64,000 bases of DNA from Symbiopectobacterium sp047692315 (lineage in GTDB: Bacteria > Pseudomonadota > Gammaproteobacteria > Enterobacterales > Enterobacteriaceae): NCBI RefSeq assembly GCF_047692315.1, contig NZ_JBLLJS010000014.1:1-64000 (forward strand). The letters run 5' to 3'. This document shows positions 46,405-56,679 of the stretch, in pieces (within the stretch, counting starts at the first letter, position 1; every line of letters starts with the position of its first letter). Position numbers and translations under genes: made by a program. A model generated the notes under the pieces. That model saw only the letters and a list, made by a program, of their open reading frames with translations. It was not told where the DNA came from and searched no databases.

Positions 46405-47349
46405 ATGCTCCCTTCGATAACATCCAGTCATTACCAAACATTAGGTCAAGCGGTGAATGATAAAGCAGCAAACATTGACATTAAAGAAATAAAAAAACAA
46501 ATAGAAAAGATAGAGTAGAGTATTGACCAGAAAAAAAATTCTCAATGATGATTTATCCCAGCTTGACGCAAAGCTAATGCCATACTGGGTTGATATCGCT
46601 AACAAAAATAAACATGGACTAAATTTATCATATGTAGAAACACCGCAAGGAGTTTTAGATAAAATAAAAAATAAAAATAACCATGACCAGAGATATATTA
46701 TAAGAATAAGCGACAGAATCCCTCACAGCGCGGTTATTGATGTAAAATCCATCAATGGGAAACCCTCCATATTATTTTTTGAATCCTCAAAATCAAGCAG
46801 CGACGCATCCGGCATGCTTACATTTAACGTCAAGTTAGCACTTGAAAAAGTCAACCTCAGCGATCGATTTTGTGTGGTAGAACTGGATATCCAAAGAAGT
46901 CATTACGATTGCGCCATGTTCAGCCTGGCAATAGCCAAAAAAATTCACAAGCATGAAGAGGCTATTTATTCTTTGCACAAATTCATTGCCGATAACAAAA
47001 TGACAAAGCCTAACGCTGAAGGGTTTATTAGAAAAAACATCTCCGATAAATTCTTACCCGCTGATTTTTACAAACACACTCAAAGTAAATATAGAATCCA
47101 GGAATATTTAAAAGCAAACCCAGAAAATAAAAACAGTTTTATAAATAAAAAAATGAAAACATCACTGATGTCATGAACACCAGATTCGTTGAAGTTAATG
47201 ACAATGATAAAATTTTTACAATATCAAAATCCATTCATTTGAAGCGACTTGTCGAGTTAAACAGGCTTAGGGATCTCGTTCAAAACCAAAGACCCCATTC
47301 CATAGCGTTAAACAGTGAGGGAACATCTGCTGATGCTCGCCATCAATAG
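46405..47349 (+). pseudogene. YopJ-family acetyltransferase (type III effector), broken
   Basis: YopJ-family effectors acetylate host kinases and depend on a His-Glu-Cys triad. The central frame (46523-47176) has the His in PHSAVIDVKSINGK, the Glu in SILFFESS and the Cys in QRSHYDCAMFSLAIAKK, followed by LPADFYKHTQSKYRIQEYLK, all in family order. The likely N-terminus MLPSITSSHYQTLGQAVNDK at 46405 ends at a TAG (46516) and is one base off from the central frame at an A8 run (46531-46538). The C-terminal part FVEVNDNDKIFTISKSIHLKRL is in a third frame after about 47165. So at least three lesions exist. The DNA is strongly AT-rich compared with the core, indicating horizontal origin. A TTG start at 46523 could still give a 217-residue product with the triad. 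Confidence 0.82.
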
Positions 47350-47364
47350 ACTGGCGCTCAGCAA

Positions 47365-47885
47365 CTATTCATGCTTTGGCACTTCCTCACTGGAAATAAT
47401 GATCTCCACCTGACTCTCCTTGAGGCGCGTTTTTAACGCAGCAGGCGGCATTTCATCAGTAAACAATGCCGCCGCTTGCGTGATATTGCCGATATCCACC
47501 GCAGCAAAGGCGTGGTATTTGGTGTGATCGGCAGCGAGCAAGATATGTCGCGAAATCCTTATACAAAGGCGTTGGCTGCCGGGCCAATAATGCCGCTGTT
47601 GTGGGGACGTAGCGTACCACCTGGCACCATCACTTCAAAGCGAGGATTCTTATACAGAATATGTGCAACGCGTAGGCTGTTGGTGATAATGCGCAGCTCA
47701 TTGTGGTTCAGCAGGGCACGGGCAACATGCTCCACCGTAGTACCGATGGTGATGAAAATCGTCGAGCCATCCAAGATATAATCGGCGATGGCCTCAGCAA
47801 TCGCCTTTTTTTCATCGGTCAGGGAAACTTCGCGCTGCTCGAACGCGGTGTTAACCACGCTTGATGCACGTCCGGCACCGCCGTG
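47365..47885 (-). pseudogene. DeoR-family regulator fragment
   Basis: The effector-binding half of a DeoR/GlpR-type repressor: ITRHHGGAG..SSVVNTAFEQRE, then DEKKAIAEAIADYI, GTTVEHVARAL, ITNSLRVAHIL and GGTLRPHNSGIIGPAANAFV. The helix-turn-helix N-terminus is lost at a junction with a transporter fragment near 47885. After AFV a stop and a deletion of about 35 residues join it to RHILLAADHTKYHAFAAVDI in another frame, which runs to the true end EEVPKHE at 47365. Confidence 0.8.
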
Positions 47886-48149
47886 ATGCCGGGTATTATG
47901 CTGACACAAATCGGCTATATTCCGAATGTGGCACAGAGTGATACTACCTTGCTTGGTCTGCGTCAGCTCATTTTTCTGTGGCCATGTGGGCTCGCGATTA
48001 TCGCCGCATTAACCATGGGCATCTTTTATCAACTTAATGAGAAACGCTTTGCGCTTATTATTGAAGAAATGGGTCAACGCAAACATCAGCATGAAAAACT
48101 CACGCAGAGTAAAAGCAATGCGCTGACCGCCCAGAGGAGCGGAGGGTAA
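47886..48149 (+). pseudogene. C-terminal fragment of a GPH-family sugar:cation symporter
   Basis: Only the last two membrane segments remain: PGIMLTQIGYIPNVAQSDTTLLGLR, the characteristic end of MelB/YihP-type carriers, then LIFLWPCGLAIIAALTMGIFY and a charged tail LNEKRFALIIEEMGQRKHQH. The first 380 or so residues are missing. It meets the DeoR fragment head to head, so a deletion took out both 5' ends and the shared promoter. Confidence 0.75.
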
Positions 48150-48213
48150 CGCGATAAAACATCACAGGCAGTGAGTTTTCGCCCTCGCACGGCCCCCGCT
48201 GCCTGCGAATATA

Positions 48214-48945
48214 TCACCCCATGAACCCTCTGCTTTCAAGGTATTTGAGCGATACTTGCAGTGTGATCAGTCGGTAATTTATCTTTCCAGACCGATCATC
48301 ATCACCTTTAAGTTGTTCTTCCATTTCTTTAACAAAGGCATTCGTGATATCCAGATCAAAAAGTCCATATTCAAGCAAAGCAAGTTTGATGTCCGGGTTT
48401 CTTTCTAAAAAAAAGCAGCTGTAGTCCATCACCTCATCCCCGCCGTAACCATTTCTTATTTTCGTATCCGGGAATTGTTTCTTAAATTCAACCTAATTAT
48501 CGGCTGCGTAGTTTTTAACAATATGGCTGTAGTCTTCCACTAACGGTAATTGATTAAATGACAGTTCAGATAGTGAATTCCAGCTATTCGGTGTATCAAA
48601 GCTGTAGATATCAACCTTGTCTATCGAAAAGGTGTATCTGGTCCTTTCATACCCAGGGATTGAACTCCTACTTTAAAGAGATCTCTATATGCTGGTAATG
48701 CAAGGGATTTAAGTTTTTCAAAATTATAAAAACAATAATATACCTCGCCGCCAAGCTTGGCTTCAGGGTTTTCATTGATGTTTTCATAAAGAGAGTCAAC
48801 AACTGCTTTTTTCGGCGATATTCTGAATAGATCGAGAAATCGTTGCCATAAATTCAACGCAGTTGCTTTTTTTATCGTCGTACTGAACCAAATTCGCCAT
48901 ATCACCATGATGTAATTTTCTTCCCCTTGAAAGTTCGATTTCCAT
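48214..48945 (-). pseudogene. SopD-like effector paralogue 2, broken
   Basis: Starts MEIELSRGRKLHHGDMANLV with GGAGG upstream. A 1-bp change in an A7 run shifts to KKATALNLWQRFLDLFRISPKK, then FYNFEKLKSLALPAYRDLFKV; a second frameshift near 48645 moves to RYTFSIDKVDIYSFD; a TAG at about 48495 interrupts; then DEVMDYSCFFLERNPDIKLALLEYG to TGA at 48214. The order W..F..F..KK, then FxxLxxLA...LF, resembles the N-terminal region of Salmonella SopD, a type III effector. It is clearly a paralogue of the gene at 50360-51087. The SopD link is from memory and moderate. Confidence 0.6.
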
Positions 48946-49169
48946 ATCGCTATATCCTCCGAGTGTATTTATAAATAACACGCCCTAGCGTATGCCACTC
49001 ATTCGAAACAATAGCACAATGCCTTTTCAACCGTTCATGAACACGTCTTTCTCCAACAAGCAATTTTTTTCGCAGGAATACCGTGAAGCGCTTGATCGCA
49101 GAGGCTCTTGATTATCTAATCAGTATCCTAAGCGCTAGAGGTTCAGCACCACAACACAGGAATCAACGC

Positions 49170-50268
49170 ATGAAAAAGCTACGCATAGGCATCATCTTTA
49201 GCGGTAAGTCCGCTGAACACGAGGTCTCGTTACAATCGGCCAAGAATCTTATTGATGCCATCGATAAAGCCAAGTTTGATGTGACTCTGCTTGGCATCGA
49301 CAAGCAAGGTGCGTGGCATATCAACGATGCGTCAAACTATCTGCTCAATGCCGAAAATCCAGCACTTATCGCGTTGAACCGTTCGAATAAGAGCGTCGCT
49401 CTGATCCCAGGACAAACGCAGCAATAAGTGATCGAAAGTCAGAATGCCCACGCGCTTACATAGCTGGATGTGATCTTTCCCATCGTGCACGGTACGTTGG
49501 GAGAAGATGGCTCACTGCAAGGCTTGCTGAGAATGGCCAATATTCCGTTTGTTGGCAAGCAGCGTACTTGGCTCTGCTGTCAGCATGGATAAGGACGTCA
49601 CCAAACGCCTGCTGCGTGATGCTGGCCTGCTGGTGGCACCGTTTGTTACCCTGAATCGCGCTAATCTCCAACGTCACAGCTTTGCCAGCATCAGCGCCTC
49701 ACTCGGGCTGCCACTGTTTATCAAACCGGCCAATCAGGGCTCATCCGTAGGCGTTAGCAAAGTGCGTAACGAATCAGAATATCAACAGGCCATCGATCTG
49801 GCTTTCCAGTTCGATCACAAGGTGCTGGTAGAAGCCGCGACTGTTGGCAGAGAAATCGAGTGCGCGGTGTTGGGCAACGATCACCCGAAAGCCAGCGTCT
49901 GTGGCGAAATTGTGCTGAGCGATGAGTTTTACTCTTATGATACCAAATACATCAATGAGCAAGGCGCGTTGGTGCGCGCACCGGCGGAGCTTTCGCCTGA
50001 AATCAACGGCAAAATCCAGCACATAGCCTTGCAAGCATTCCAGGCGCTTGAGTGTCAGGGTATGGCGCGCGTAGACGTATTCCTCACGCCTGACGATGAA
50101 GTGATTATCAATGAGGTGAATACGCTGCCCGGCTTCACCAACATCAGCATGTACCCCAAATTGTGGCAAGCGAGCGGCCTGAGCTATACCGACCTCATCA
50201 CTGCCTTGATTGAATTGGCGTTAGAGCGACAGGAAAACGATCGTGCCCTGGCAAGTTCTGTTCGATAA
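49170..50268 (+). pseudogene. ddlA: D-alanine--D-alanine ligase A, broken
   Basis: DdlA joins two D-alanines for peptidoglycan. MKKLRIGIIFSGKSAEHEVS is the start with AGGAATC upstream. Two stops follow, TAA at 49425 and TAG near 49461, then the frame resumes LDVIFPIVHGTLGEDGSLQG and is shifted at about 49555, near VGSDVLGSAVSMDKD. The C-terminal ATP-grasp part is clean: LGLPLFIKPANQGSSVGVSK, GREIECAVLGND and INEVNTLPGFTNISMYPKLW. Another Ddl elsewhere would be needed for the cell wall. It is flanked by two SopD-like genes on the opposite strand. Confidence 0.9.
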
Positions 50269-50359
50269 CTGACACGCCCGCCATACATCAATTAGCAATA
50301 TTCCCCAGACTTCGAATAAATTTATTCGAAGTCTGAAATAACAGAATAGGTACCATGCT

Positions 50360-51087
50360 TCACATGTAATCGCTATCCAACTGATTCAGCGATCTCAACG
50401 AACTGGCGATTACTGTAAGTACATAATCTCTTCGATTCTCATCGATGGGAAAACGATCGTTCATATCATCCCTGAGTATATCCATCACATCCATATTTAT
50501 AAGTCCATGTGCAAAAAGCTCTCTTCTTATATCCGCATTATTTTTCAAGAAGAAACAGCTATAATCCAAAAGCTCGTCTGCGCCAAAATCCGCATTCGTT
50601 TTTGTGTCTTTATAATCAATCAAGAAGCGTTCTTCATGATTCTTCATATAGTCGTATACAATACGCTCATAATTGTCCACGACCGGTAATGTCGAAGCAC
50701 CCAACTCAGCGAGTGAATATCCATTTCTTTCAGAATCAAAGCTGACGATATCTTCGCCATCGATTGAGAATGTGTACTTACTCTTGCTGGCACTGTGTTG
50801 TTCTTCGCGTACGTTGAACAGATGCTGATGCTCGACGCCAGCCAGCCTTTTTAATTGCTCAAAACAATAAAACTTGTTGTTTTCTTTAGCCTCGAACCTT
50901 TCATTCCGACTTCCATGAATAAGGTTGTAAAACGTATTAACGACATCTTTCTTTTTACAGGATTTGAAAAGATCAGCAAATCTATCCCACAAGCTAAGCT
51001 TCGTTGCCTCACCTTTATCATTGTAAGTGACAAGATTAGATAAATTTTTTTATTTAAAGCTGAACCGCCTAAAAAACTCACACTCAT
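50360..51087 (-). pseudogene. SopD-like effector paralogue 1, one frameshift
   Basis: Starts MSVSFLGGSALNKK; a 1-bp change in an A7 run (about 51046-51052) is needed to continue as NLVTYNDKGEATKLSLWDRFADLF. The rest is open for 210 residues: KKKDVVNTFYNLIHGSRN, NKFYCFEQLKRLAGVEHQHLFNV, KYTFSIDGEDIVSFD, DELLDYSCFFLKNNADIRREL. The first 110 residues follow the SopD pattern (M.V...G...LN..L..L...D...A...W....F....KK........IHG......F..L..LA...H..LF.). It is the better preserved copy and could still be made from an internal start. AT-rich, so probably acquired. Confidence 0.6.
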
Positions 51088-51438
51088 AGTACTATCACCC
51101 TATAAAATACTTATGCATTAGCCGAATACCCGGAAAATAAATTTCCCCTTATTGTTCTAATGTTAAATAAAAAACAGTTAAAGAATGCGTTTTTTTCTTC
51201 GAGTAACTATTAATAATCGGCTTTTCAAAAGCTCAGCCCAAAATAGACCACTACATACTTGCCTAAAGCCTCGAGTGATAATACAAAAAAATCTTTATTT
51301 GAACAGGTTGCACGCGAAATAAAAAATCATTACAAAAATCGATATTTAAAGCCTAATAATGGCCCCCAAAAAACAGCAACCAATATCTTATGCTAGATTT
51401 TTTATTTTTAACACCATGAAAAAATGGGGTATTGGGCA
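51088..51438. other. AT-rich intergenic region
   Basis: About 350 bp between the SopD-like gene and ohr. Contains the promoters of both. No gene recognised. Base composition continues the AT-rich island. Confidence 0.5.
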
Positions 51439-51855
51439 ATGAAAATAGAAAAGGCGATCTATGTCGCACAAGCAAAGGCAACCAGCGGCCATGGCGCCCA
51501 TGTAAGCGCAATCGGTGGGGATTTGAACATCAAGCTGGACACCCCAAAAGCAATGGGAGGCACGGGAACCAACCCCGAACAGTTGTTTGCGGCAGGTTAT
51601 TCAGCCTGTTTTCTCGCTGCGTTAGCCTTTGTTGCCAACAGCGAAAAAATCACGATCCCGCCAGAAGCAACGATCGAAGCCCATGTCGGTATTGGCAAAA
51701 TTCCCAATGGATTTGGCCTTGAGGCCGAATTGAAAATCGCCCTTCCGGGTATGGAGAGTACACAGGCGAAGGCATTGATAGAAAAGGCGCACATCCTTTG
51801 TCTCTTTTCTAACGCCACACGCAATAATGTTGAGGTTACGCTGACGCTACTGTGA
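51439..51855 (+). CDS. ohr: Organic hydroperoxide resistance protein (Ohr/OsmC family)
   Basis: A 138-residue thiol peroxidase that reduces organic hydroperoxides using lipoyl or other dithiols. MKIEKAIYVAQAKATSGHGAH is the start; the catalytic Cys is in FAAGYSACFLAALAFVA and the second Cys in IEKAHILCLFSNATRNN, where most Ohr have CPYSNATR. Both Cys residues and the catalytic surroundings are present, so it should work. It is the only intact peroxide-reducing gene in the window, ahpC and ahpF being broken. Confidence 0.88.
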   Translation: MKIEKAIYVAQAKATSGHGAHVSAIGGDLNIKLDTPKAMGGTGTNPEQLFAAGYSACFLAALAFVANSEKITIPPEATIEAHVGIGKIPNGFGLEAELKIALPGMESTQAKALIEKAHILCLFSNATRNNVEVTLTLL

Positions 51856-51880
51856 CTCACAAGCGAGCTGTTTACTTAGA

Positions 51881-51913
51881 TAAAAAAAGGAGCGTAATAG
51901 ATTAACGCTCCTT
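51881..51913 (-). terminator. Terminator of the lipoprotein cassette
   Basis: On the minus strand AAGGAGCGT (51913-51905) pairs with ACGCTCCTT (51895-51887) and is followed by a T7 run. It lies just past the DUF799 gene stop and also faces ohr. Confidence 0.8.
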
Positions 51914-51946
51914 CTTGATCGATAACGTGTTTAAACGTGAGGTAAC

Positions 51947-52603
51947 TTACAGACCATCTTTGCCATATTGCAGCGAACGCGGGCCATACAGCACACCGCG
52001 CGGCGTGCCCGCAGACAGCAAGCGAACGCTGGTGATACCGGCGATATCATGCCCTTTGTCAGAAACCGTGCTGGCAATCTGCTCTACCGCCGCCTGCACG
52101 AGCGCACCAAGGATGCCGTTAGAGTTGGATTGCTGCTCGCTGCTTGAGGCGGTGGCAACACCGTTCCAAATCTGTTTTCCGGTTTTCAAATCCACCAGCT
52201 TCGCTTCCGCCGTTACACGAGTTTCACTGCTGAGCACCATGTATTTGGAGCCGTAGTCTTTGACATTCAAATAGAGCGCAGCATCAGCGCCGAAAATCTG
52301 GCGTAACTTTTCGAAGCTGACGGCATGAATGTCCTGAGCCGTCGTCATTCCATTTTGCTTGAAGGTTTCATCCACTACCGCTACCGGGAACACATAATAC
52401 CCCGCTTCCGCCAACTGGTAGGTCACCTGCGTCAACATGCTGGGACCCGCTTTAATGTCCGTAGAATGGTTCATCGGCGGCAGCACGAGAATGGATTTCG
52501 GCCAACTTTGCTTAAATGCAGTGTAATCATAAGGTGTCGGCTTGGCACAGCCGGTCAGGAGCAAAGCGAATGCCAGCCCGAGAAATCCCAACAGACGGTT
52601 CAT
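51947..52603 (-). CDS. DUF799 / GNA1162-type lipoprotein
   Basis: A 218-residue lipoprotein with signal MNRLLGFLGLAFALLLTGC (lipobox LTGC). The mature protein has KSILVLPPMNHSTDIKAGPSM, the DUF799 start, and AALYLNVKDYGSKYMVLSSETRVTAEAKLVDLKTG. Family members form periplasmic or outer-membrane complexes and are nearly always encoded with a CsgG-like and a DUF4810 lipoprotein, as here. Intact, whereas its CsgG partner is broken, so the complex is probably not assembled. Confidence 0.87.
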   Translation of the reverse strand: MNRLLGFLGLAFALLLTGCAKPTPYDYTAFKQSWPKSILVLPPMNHSTDIKAGPSMLTQVTYQLAEAGYYVFPVAVVDETFKQNGMTTAQDIHAVSFEKLRQIFGADAALYLNVKDYGSKYMVLSSETRVTAEAKLVDLKTGKQIWNGVATASSSEQQSNSNGILGALVQAAVEQIASTVSDKGHDIAGITSVRLLSAGTPRGVLYGPRSLQYGKDGL

Positions 52604-52950
52604 TTGGCCGCTCCTTTATTTTTGCTCAACAGAAAATCCATGTAAGGCGCAGATTCAGGAAATTGCGCTTTTTCCGTTTCGAACTGTTGACGGGCTTCCG
52701 TGCCCCGCCCGGTATTGGCGTAGAGTAAGCCAAGCTGAGCGTGTAATCCGGGTGGAACCGGTTTATTTTTCGCTTTGGCTTTTTCAAGCGCCAGATTCAG
52801 CGCCGTGATCTGCTCTTCAGGGCTGGTTTTATCTTGCTGATAATATTGGTACAGCGTGGGTTGGTAATTGTCCCAGCTATAAATCGTTTTGGGTTCCGAA
52901 GCACAACCTGCCAACACCGCTGCGGCCAGCAGCAGTGCGCCTTTTTTCCA
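52600..52950 (-). pseudogene. DUF4810 lipoprotein, start-codon region frameshifted
   Basis: The body is typical: LWKKGALLLAAAVLAGC with lipobox LAGC, then PKTIYSWDNYQPTLYQYYQQD and a helical repeat-like tail ending DFLLSKNKGAAK. The only ATG with a suitable position (about 52950) is one base out of frame; adding one T would give MSLWKKGALLL. Reading from an upstream in-frame ATG (53010) instead gives an extra 24 residues that would spoil the signal. So expression is probably abolished or very weak. Its stop overlaps the DUF799 start by 4 bp. Confidence 0.7.
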
Positions 52951-52978
52951 TAAGACATACGTAGCAATCCCTATGCTG

Positions 52979-53643
52979 TTAGTTGCTCGGGCGCCATGCG
53001 CCGCTCTCAATACCTGACACCAGGTTGTTCACTGCTTCACGAATGGCAAGATCCAGAACTTTTCCATTCAGCATAGCTTGCCGTACCGCCAAAGCCGATA
53101 ATCTCACGGTTAGAGAACGTGTATTCACCCGCACCCTGTACCGAGTAAACCACTTCAGACGTTTGCACATTGACCACATTCAACGTGGTTTTTGCATAGG
53201 CAACCTGCGTTTTTCCGCGACCGAGAATGCCCCACAGCTGGTGATCACCCACTTCTTTGCGCCCAAATTCGGTCACATCGCCCGTGATGACATAGCTCGC
53301 GCCTTTGAGTTTTTGCTGCTGGCCTTTTGATACCCGCTTCAGTTTTGATCTCTTCCATGTTGGTGCGATCCAACACATTGAAGCGGCCCGTTTGCTGAAG
53401 ATGGCTAACCAAAATGGTTTTTGATTGGTTTCCCAAACGGTCAACGCCATCAGAGAAGATACCGTTCATGTAGTTAGAACGGTTTTCAAACTTGCCAACA
53501 GAAATCGGGCTACGAACGCCCTGGTATGCCGTTTGGTAGGAGGTGACTTTGGGTGTCTCAACGCTGCGTGAGGATTCTGTTGCACATCCACTTAATAATG
53601 CCGCGGATACCAATAGAGAACCCAAGATGACTTTTTTCTTCAT
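52979..53643 (-). pseudogene. CsgG-family outer-membrane lipoprotein, two frameshifts
   Basis: CsgG-type proteins form secretion pores in the outer membrane. MKKKVILGSLLVSAALLSGC is a lipoprotein signal, followed by SPISVGKFENRSNYMNGIFSD. One extra A near 53330 (ATCAAAAGGCC) shifts the frame before GQQQKLKGASYVITGDVTEFG; another indel near 53075 shifts it before LNGKVLDLAIREAVNNLVSG. The remaining sequence is well conserved, so decay is recent. First gene of the CsgG-DUF4810-DUF799 cassette. Confidence 0.85.
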
Positions 53644-54280
53644 AGACTAATCCCTTATCAATATTCTTTTGTAGTCTTAATTGACCACCTCCGTGGGAAT
53701 TAAAAAATAACCAATAAATTCATTATGTTAAATTTCATTTATCGGTAATATTACAATATGATGAATGTAAAGACCTGTCACTAGCTGTTTCTCTTATTTT
53801 TAATAACAAAAAACGCCAAAACCACAATAAAACAAATGTTATTGTTTATTATTTCGTCATTTCATGGCACATTATGCTGAATAATCGATGTTGAACTAAG
53901 TAAAACAACGCAACGTAACAAACTGAATTAAAACACTATTTTTCATCCCGTTCAATGACTCTCCCTCATTAACCCTCTATTTACATGTCCTACATCAAGA
54001 TTACAGACACAGGGAGACAGTAGGATGAGAGACAGTAAATGGGGGGAAGTTGTATTTTTTCTTGTATTTTCTCCTGCGAGTGCGAGACCCGTGCCAACCC
54101 CTTCCAAACCGCTTTCTGGGTGACCAGACAAAAATCGAACGTTAACAATCAGAGAGTAACGCCTCGCCGATGATCTTTGCTCATACGGCTCGGGGAATGT
54201 GCGCGGCAAAAATGCTGCGGGACGTTTGTCGTCACCACTCTGGGTTCTTTTTTATCGGCTAGATGTGTCAGGGAGAGGTT
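53644..54280. other. Intergenic region between the lipoprotein cassette and aegA
   Basis: About 640 bp holding the divergent promoters. The stretch 53690-53940 is AT-rich. No recognisable gene; a short minus-strand frame at 53952-54209 has no family features. GGGAGAGG precedes the aegA ATG. Confidence 0.5.
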
Positions 54281-56297
54281 ATGAATCGCTTTGTTATTGC
54301 TAACGCTCAAGATTGCATGGGCTGTAAAGCCTGTGAAATCGCCTGTGTCATTTCACACAACGACAACCAGTATCCTGCAAGCGCGGATGCGTTTTTACCC
54401 CGCATAGGCCTTTAATACGCCAGAACTGCGTTCTGCGGTAACCTGCCGTCATTGTGAAGATGCCCCCTGCGCCAGCGTGTGTCCTACGCAAGCACTGGTG
54501 CGTAGAGACAACAGCATCCAACTGTTAAAAGATAAATGTATCGGTTGCAAGACCTGTGTACTTGCCTGTCCGTTTGGGGCCGTGTCGATGGTCGCAGAAC
54601 CAACGAGTCCGGCCTCACTCGCGCATAAATGCGACCTGCGCATTGATCGCCCAGAAGGTCAGGCGTGCGTGGCTGCCTGCCCGACGCAAGCGCTAACGCT
54701 GGTGAGCGAACAGACGCTGGAGGCGAAGCGAAAAGCCAAACAGCAAGCAATGGCACAGCGTTCAGCCACCACCTGGCAACGCGCCACGCCGGTCCCGGCA
54801 CCAAGTGGCAATCCACTCAAACAGCGCCAAAACTGGCCGCGCGTAGAGGCAAAGAAAAAGCCCATTGAGTTGCGTAAAACCACGTTTGACGAAATCTATC
54901 ATGGTTTTTCTGCTGAACAGACGCAAGACCAGGCGGGTCGCTGTCTCTCTTGCGGCAACCACTCTATTTGTGAATGGACCTGACCACTGCACAACAGTAT
55001 TCCGCACTGGATCAATCTGGCAAAACAGGGCCGCATTCTGGAAGCGGTAGAGCTTTCACACCAAACCAGCAGCCTGCCGGAGATCTGCGGTCGCGTATGC
55101 CCACAGGACCGGTTGTGCGAAGGCGCTTGCACATTGGGTAAAGAATTCGGCGCGGTTACCGTCGGCAATATCGAGCGTTACATCACGGACAGCGCCATGG
55201 CGATGGGATGGAAGCCGGATATGAGCGGCGTTACGCCGACCGGCAAGCGCGCTGCGATCATTGGTACCGGGCCCGCCGGTTTAGCCTGTGCGGACGTGCT
55301 GGCGCGCAATGGCGTTGAGGTTACCGTGTTCGATCGTCACCCAGAGATTGGTGGCCTGCTGACCTTTGGGATTCCGCCTTTCAAGTTGGACAAGAAAGTG
55401 CTGACCCACCGCCGTCACCTGTTTAGTGAAATGGGCATTAACTTCCAGCTCAATACCGAAGTAGGGAAAGATATCGCTCTGTCGCAGATTATAGAGGAAT
55501 ACGAAACCCTGTTCCTCGGTGTCGGCACTTACCGTTCGATGAAAGCGGGTCTGGAAAATGCATCCGGTGTTTACGATGCGTTGCCGTTCCTGATTGCCAA
55601 CACCAAACGGGTTATGGGCCTGCCCGATCTGGAAGGAGAACCCTATATTTCGATGGAAGGAAAGCGCGTTGTGGTGCTCGGTGGCGGTGACACTGCCATA
55701 GATTGCCTGCGAACCTCACTGCGTCAGGGTATATCATCCGTAACTTGCGCCTATCGTCGCGATGAATCCAACATGCCAGGTTCGAAAAAAGAGGTGAAGA
55801 ACTCGCGCGAAGAGGGTGCGGAATTTATGTTTAACGTTCAGCCGCAAAAGATTTGCCTGGATGAAAAGGGCAACGTCTGCGGCATCAGCCTGGTCAGAAC
55901 AGAGATGGGGGAACCCGATGCCAGCGGCCGCCGTCGGCCACGCGTCATCCCCGGCTCGGAATTTGTGCAACCCGCCGAAGCTGTCATCACCGCGTTTGGC
56001 TTCCAGCCGCACAGCATGCCGTGGCTCGAAGAGGCCAAGGTGAGGCTGGATGATTGGGGCCACATTAACGCGCCCGCGCGCGGCAATGGTCGACGCCCAT
56101 GCCAGACCAACCATCCGCGTATTTTTGCCGGTGGCGATGCCGTGCACGGTGCTGATTTGGTGGTAACCGCTATCGCTGACGGGCGCAAGGCCGCCATCAG
56201 CATGCTCGATCAAATGGGGTTACAGAGCACGATTGCTTCTTTGCCGGCCGTCTCACTGGCCTCCCAGTTCAACTCGTCGCGCGAGGAAACGCTTTAA
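54281..56297 (+). pseudogene. aegA: AegA-type iron-sulfur oxidoreductase, broken
   Basis: AegA joins ferredoxin-like 4Fe-4S domains to a GltD-like FAD/NAD domain. MNRFVIANAQDCMGCKACEI begins the ferredoxin part; a frameshift near 54410 follows. The next frame carries RHCEDAPCASVCPTQAL, CIGCKTCVLACPFGAV and FDEIYHGFSAEQTQDQAGRC, then HSICEWT and TGA at 54981-54983 in place of a conserved Cys codon (CEWTCPLHN in E. coli). After it the same frame resumes, with IIGTGPAGLACADVLARNG, LGGGDTAIDC and FAGGDAVHGADLVV to the end. Role in the cell is anaerobic redox metabolism; details are not established. Confidence 0.88.
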
Positions 56298-56524
56298 TGA
56301 ACGCTTTTGTGATTGCCGATTGGTGGTTACATCACAAGGCGCATCGTCAAAAAGCGAGGTGCGCAAGTGCGATCTCTGCGTCGATGTTGCGACATCCCCT
56401 TTCCTGCGTGCGGGTGTGTCCGACATCCGCATTGACGTTGGTGAGCAGCAGTGAGCTGCAACAAAGGAGCTTCAAAAAGCAGCAACAGGCGGCACGAGAT
56501 AACGCAGATATCCGTCTGCTGTAG
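56297..56524 (+). pseudogene. HydN-like 4Fe-4S ferredoxin remnant
   Basis: MNAFVIADWWLHH starts like a HydN-type electron-transfer protein and the end reads VRVCPTSALTLVSSSELQQRSFKKQQ, the C-terminal cluster region. Most of the middle, including the first two ferredoxin motifs, is gone; a second frame contains SEVRKCDLCVDVATSPF, a further motif. So a deletion and at least one frameshift are present. Its start abuts the aegA stop. Confidence 0.72.
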
Positions 56525-56679
56525 TTAAAAATCTCTGTTTCTGCTGATAGCCGATCTCGCTAACTTATGGGCGTTTTTACTTTTGTTCATATAATAGTCT
56601 GTTAATATGCATATAATTTGTATTTTATCGGGACGAATCGGATCACATTCGCCCCTTGGTTATCATCACGGAGTGAAGC

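Noticed and set aside
53952..54209. An 85-codon minus-strand frame upstream of aegA
   Set aside because: No family features, poor start context, and codon content like intergenic DNA.
54981..54983. Selenocysteine at the aegA TGA
   Set aside because: No hairpin of SECIS type was seen directly downstream and the gene has another frameshift. Kept only as a low-interest check.
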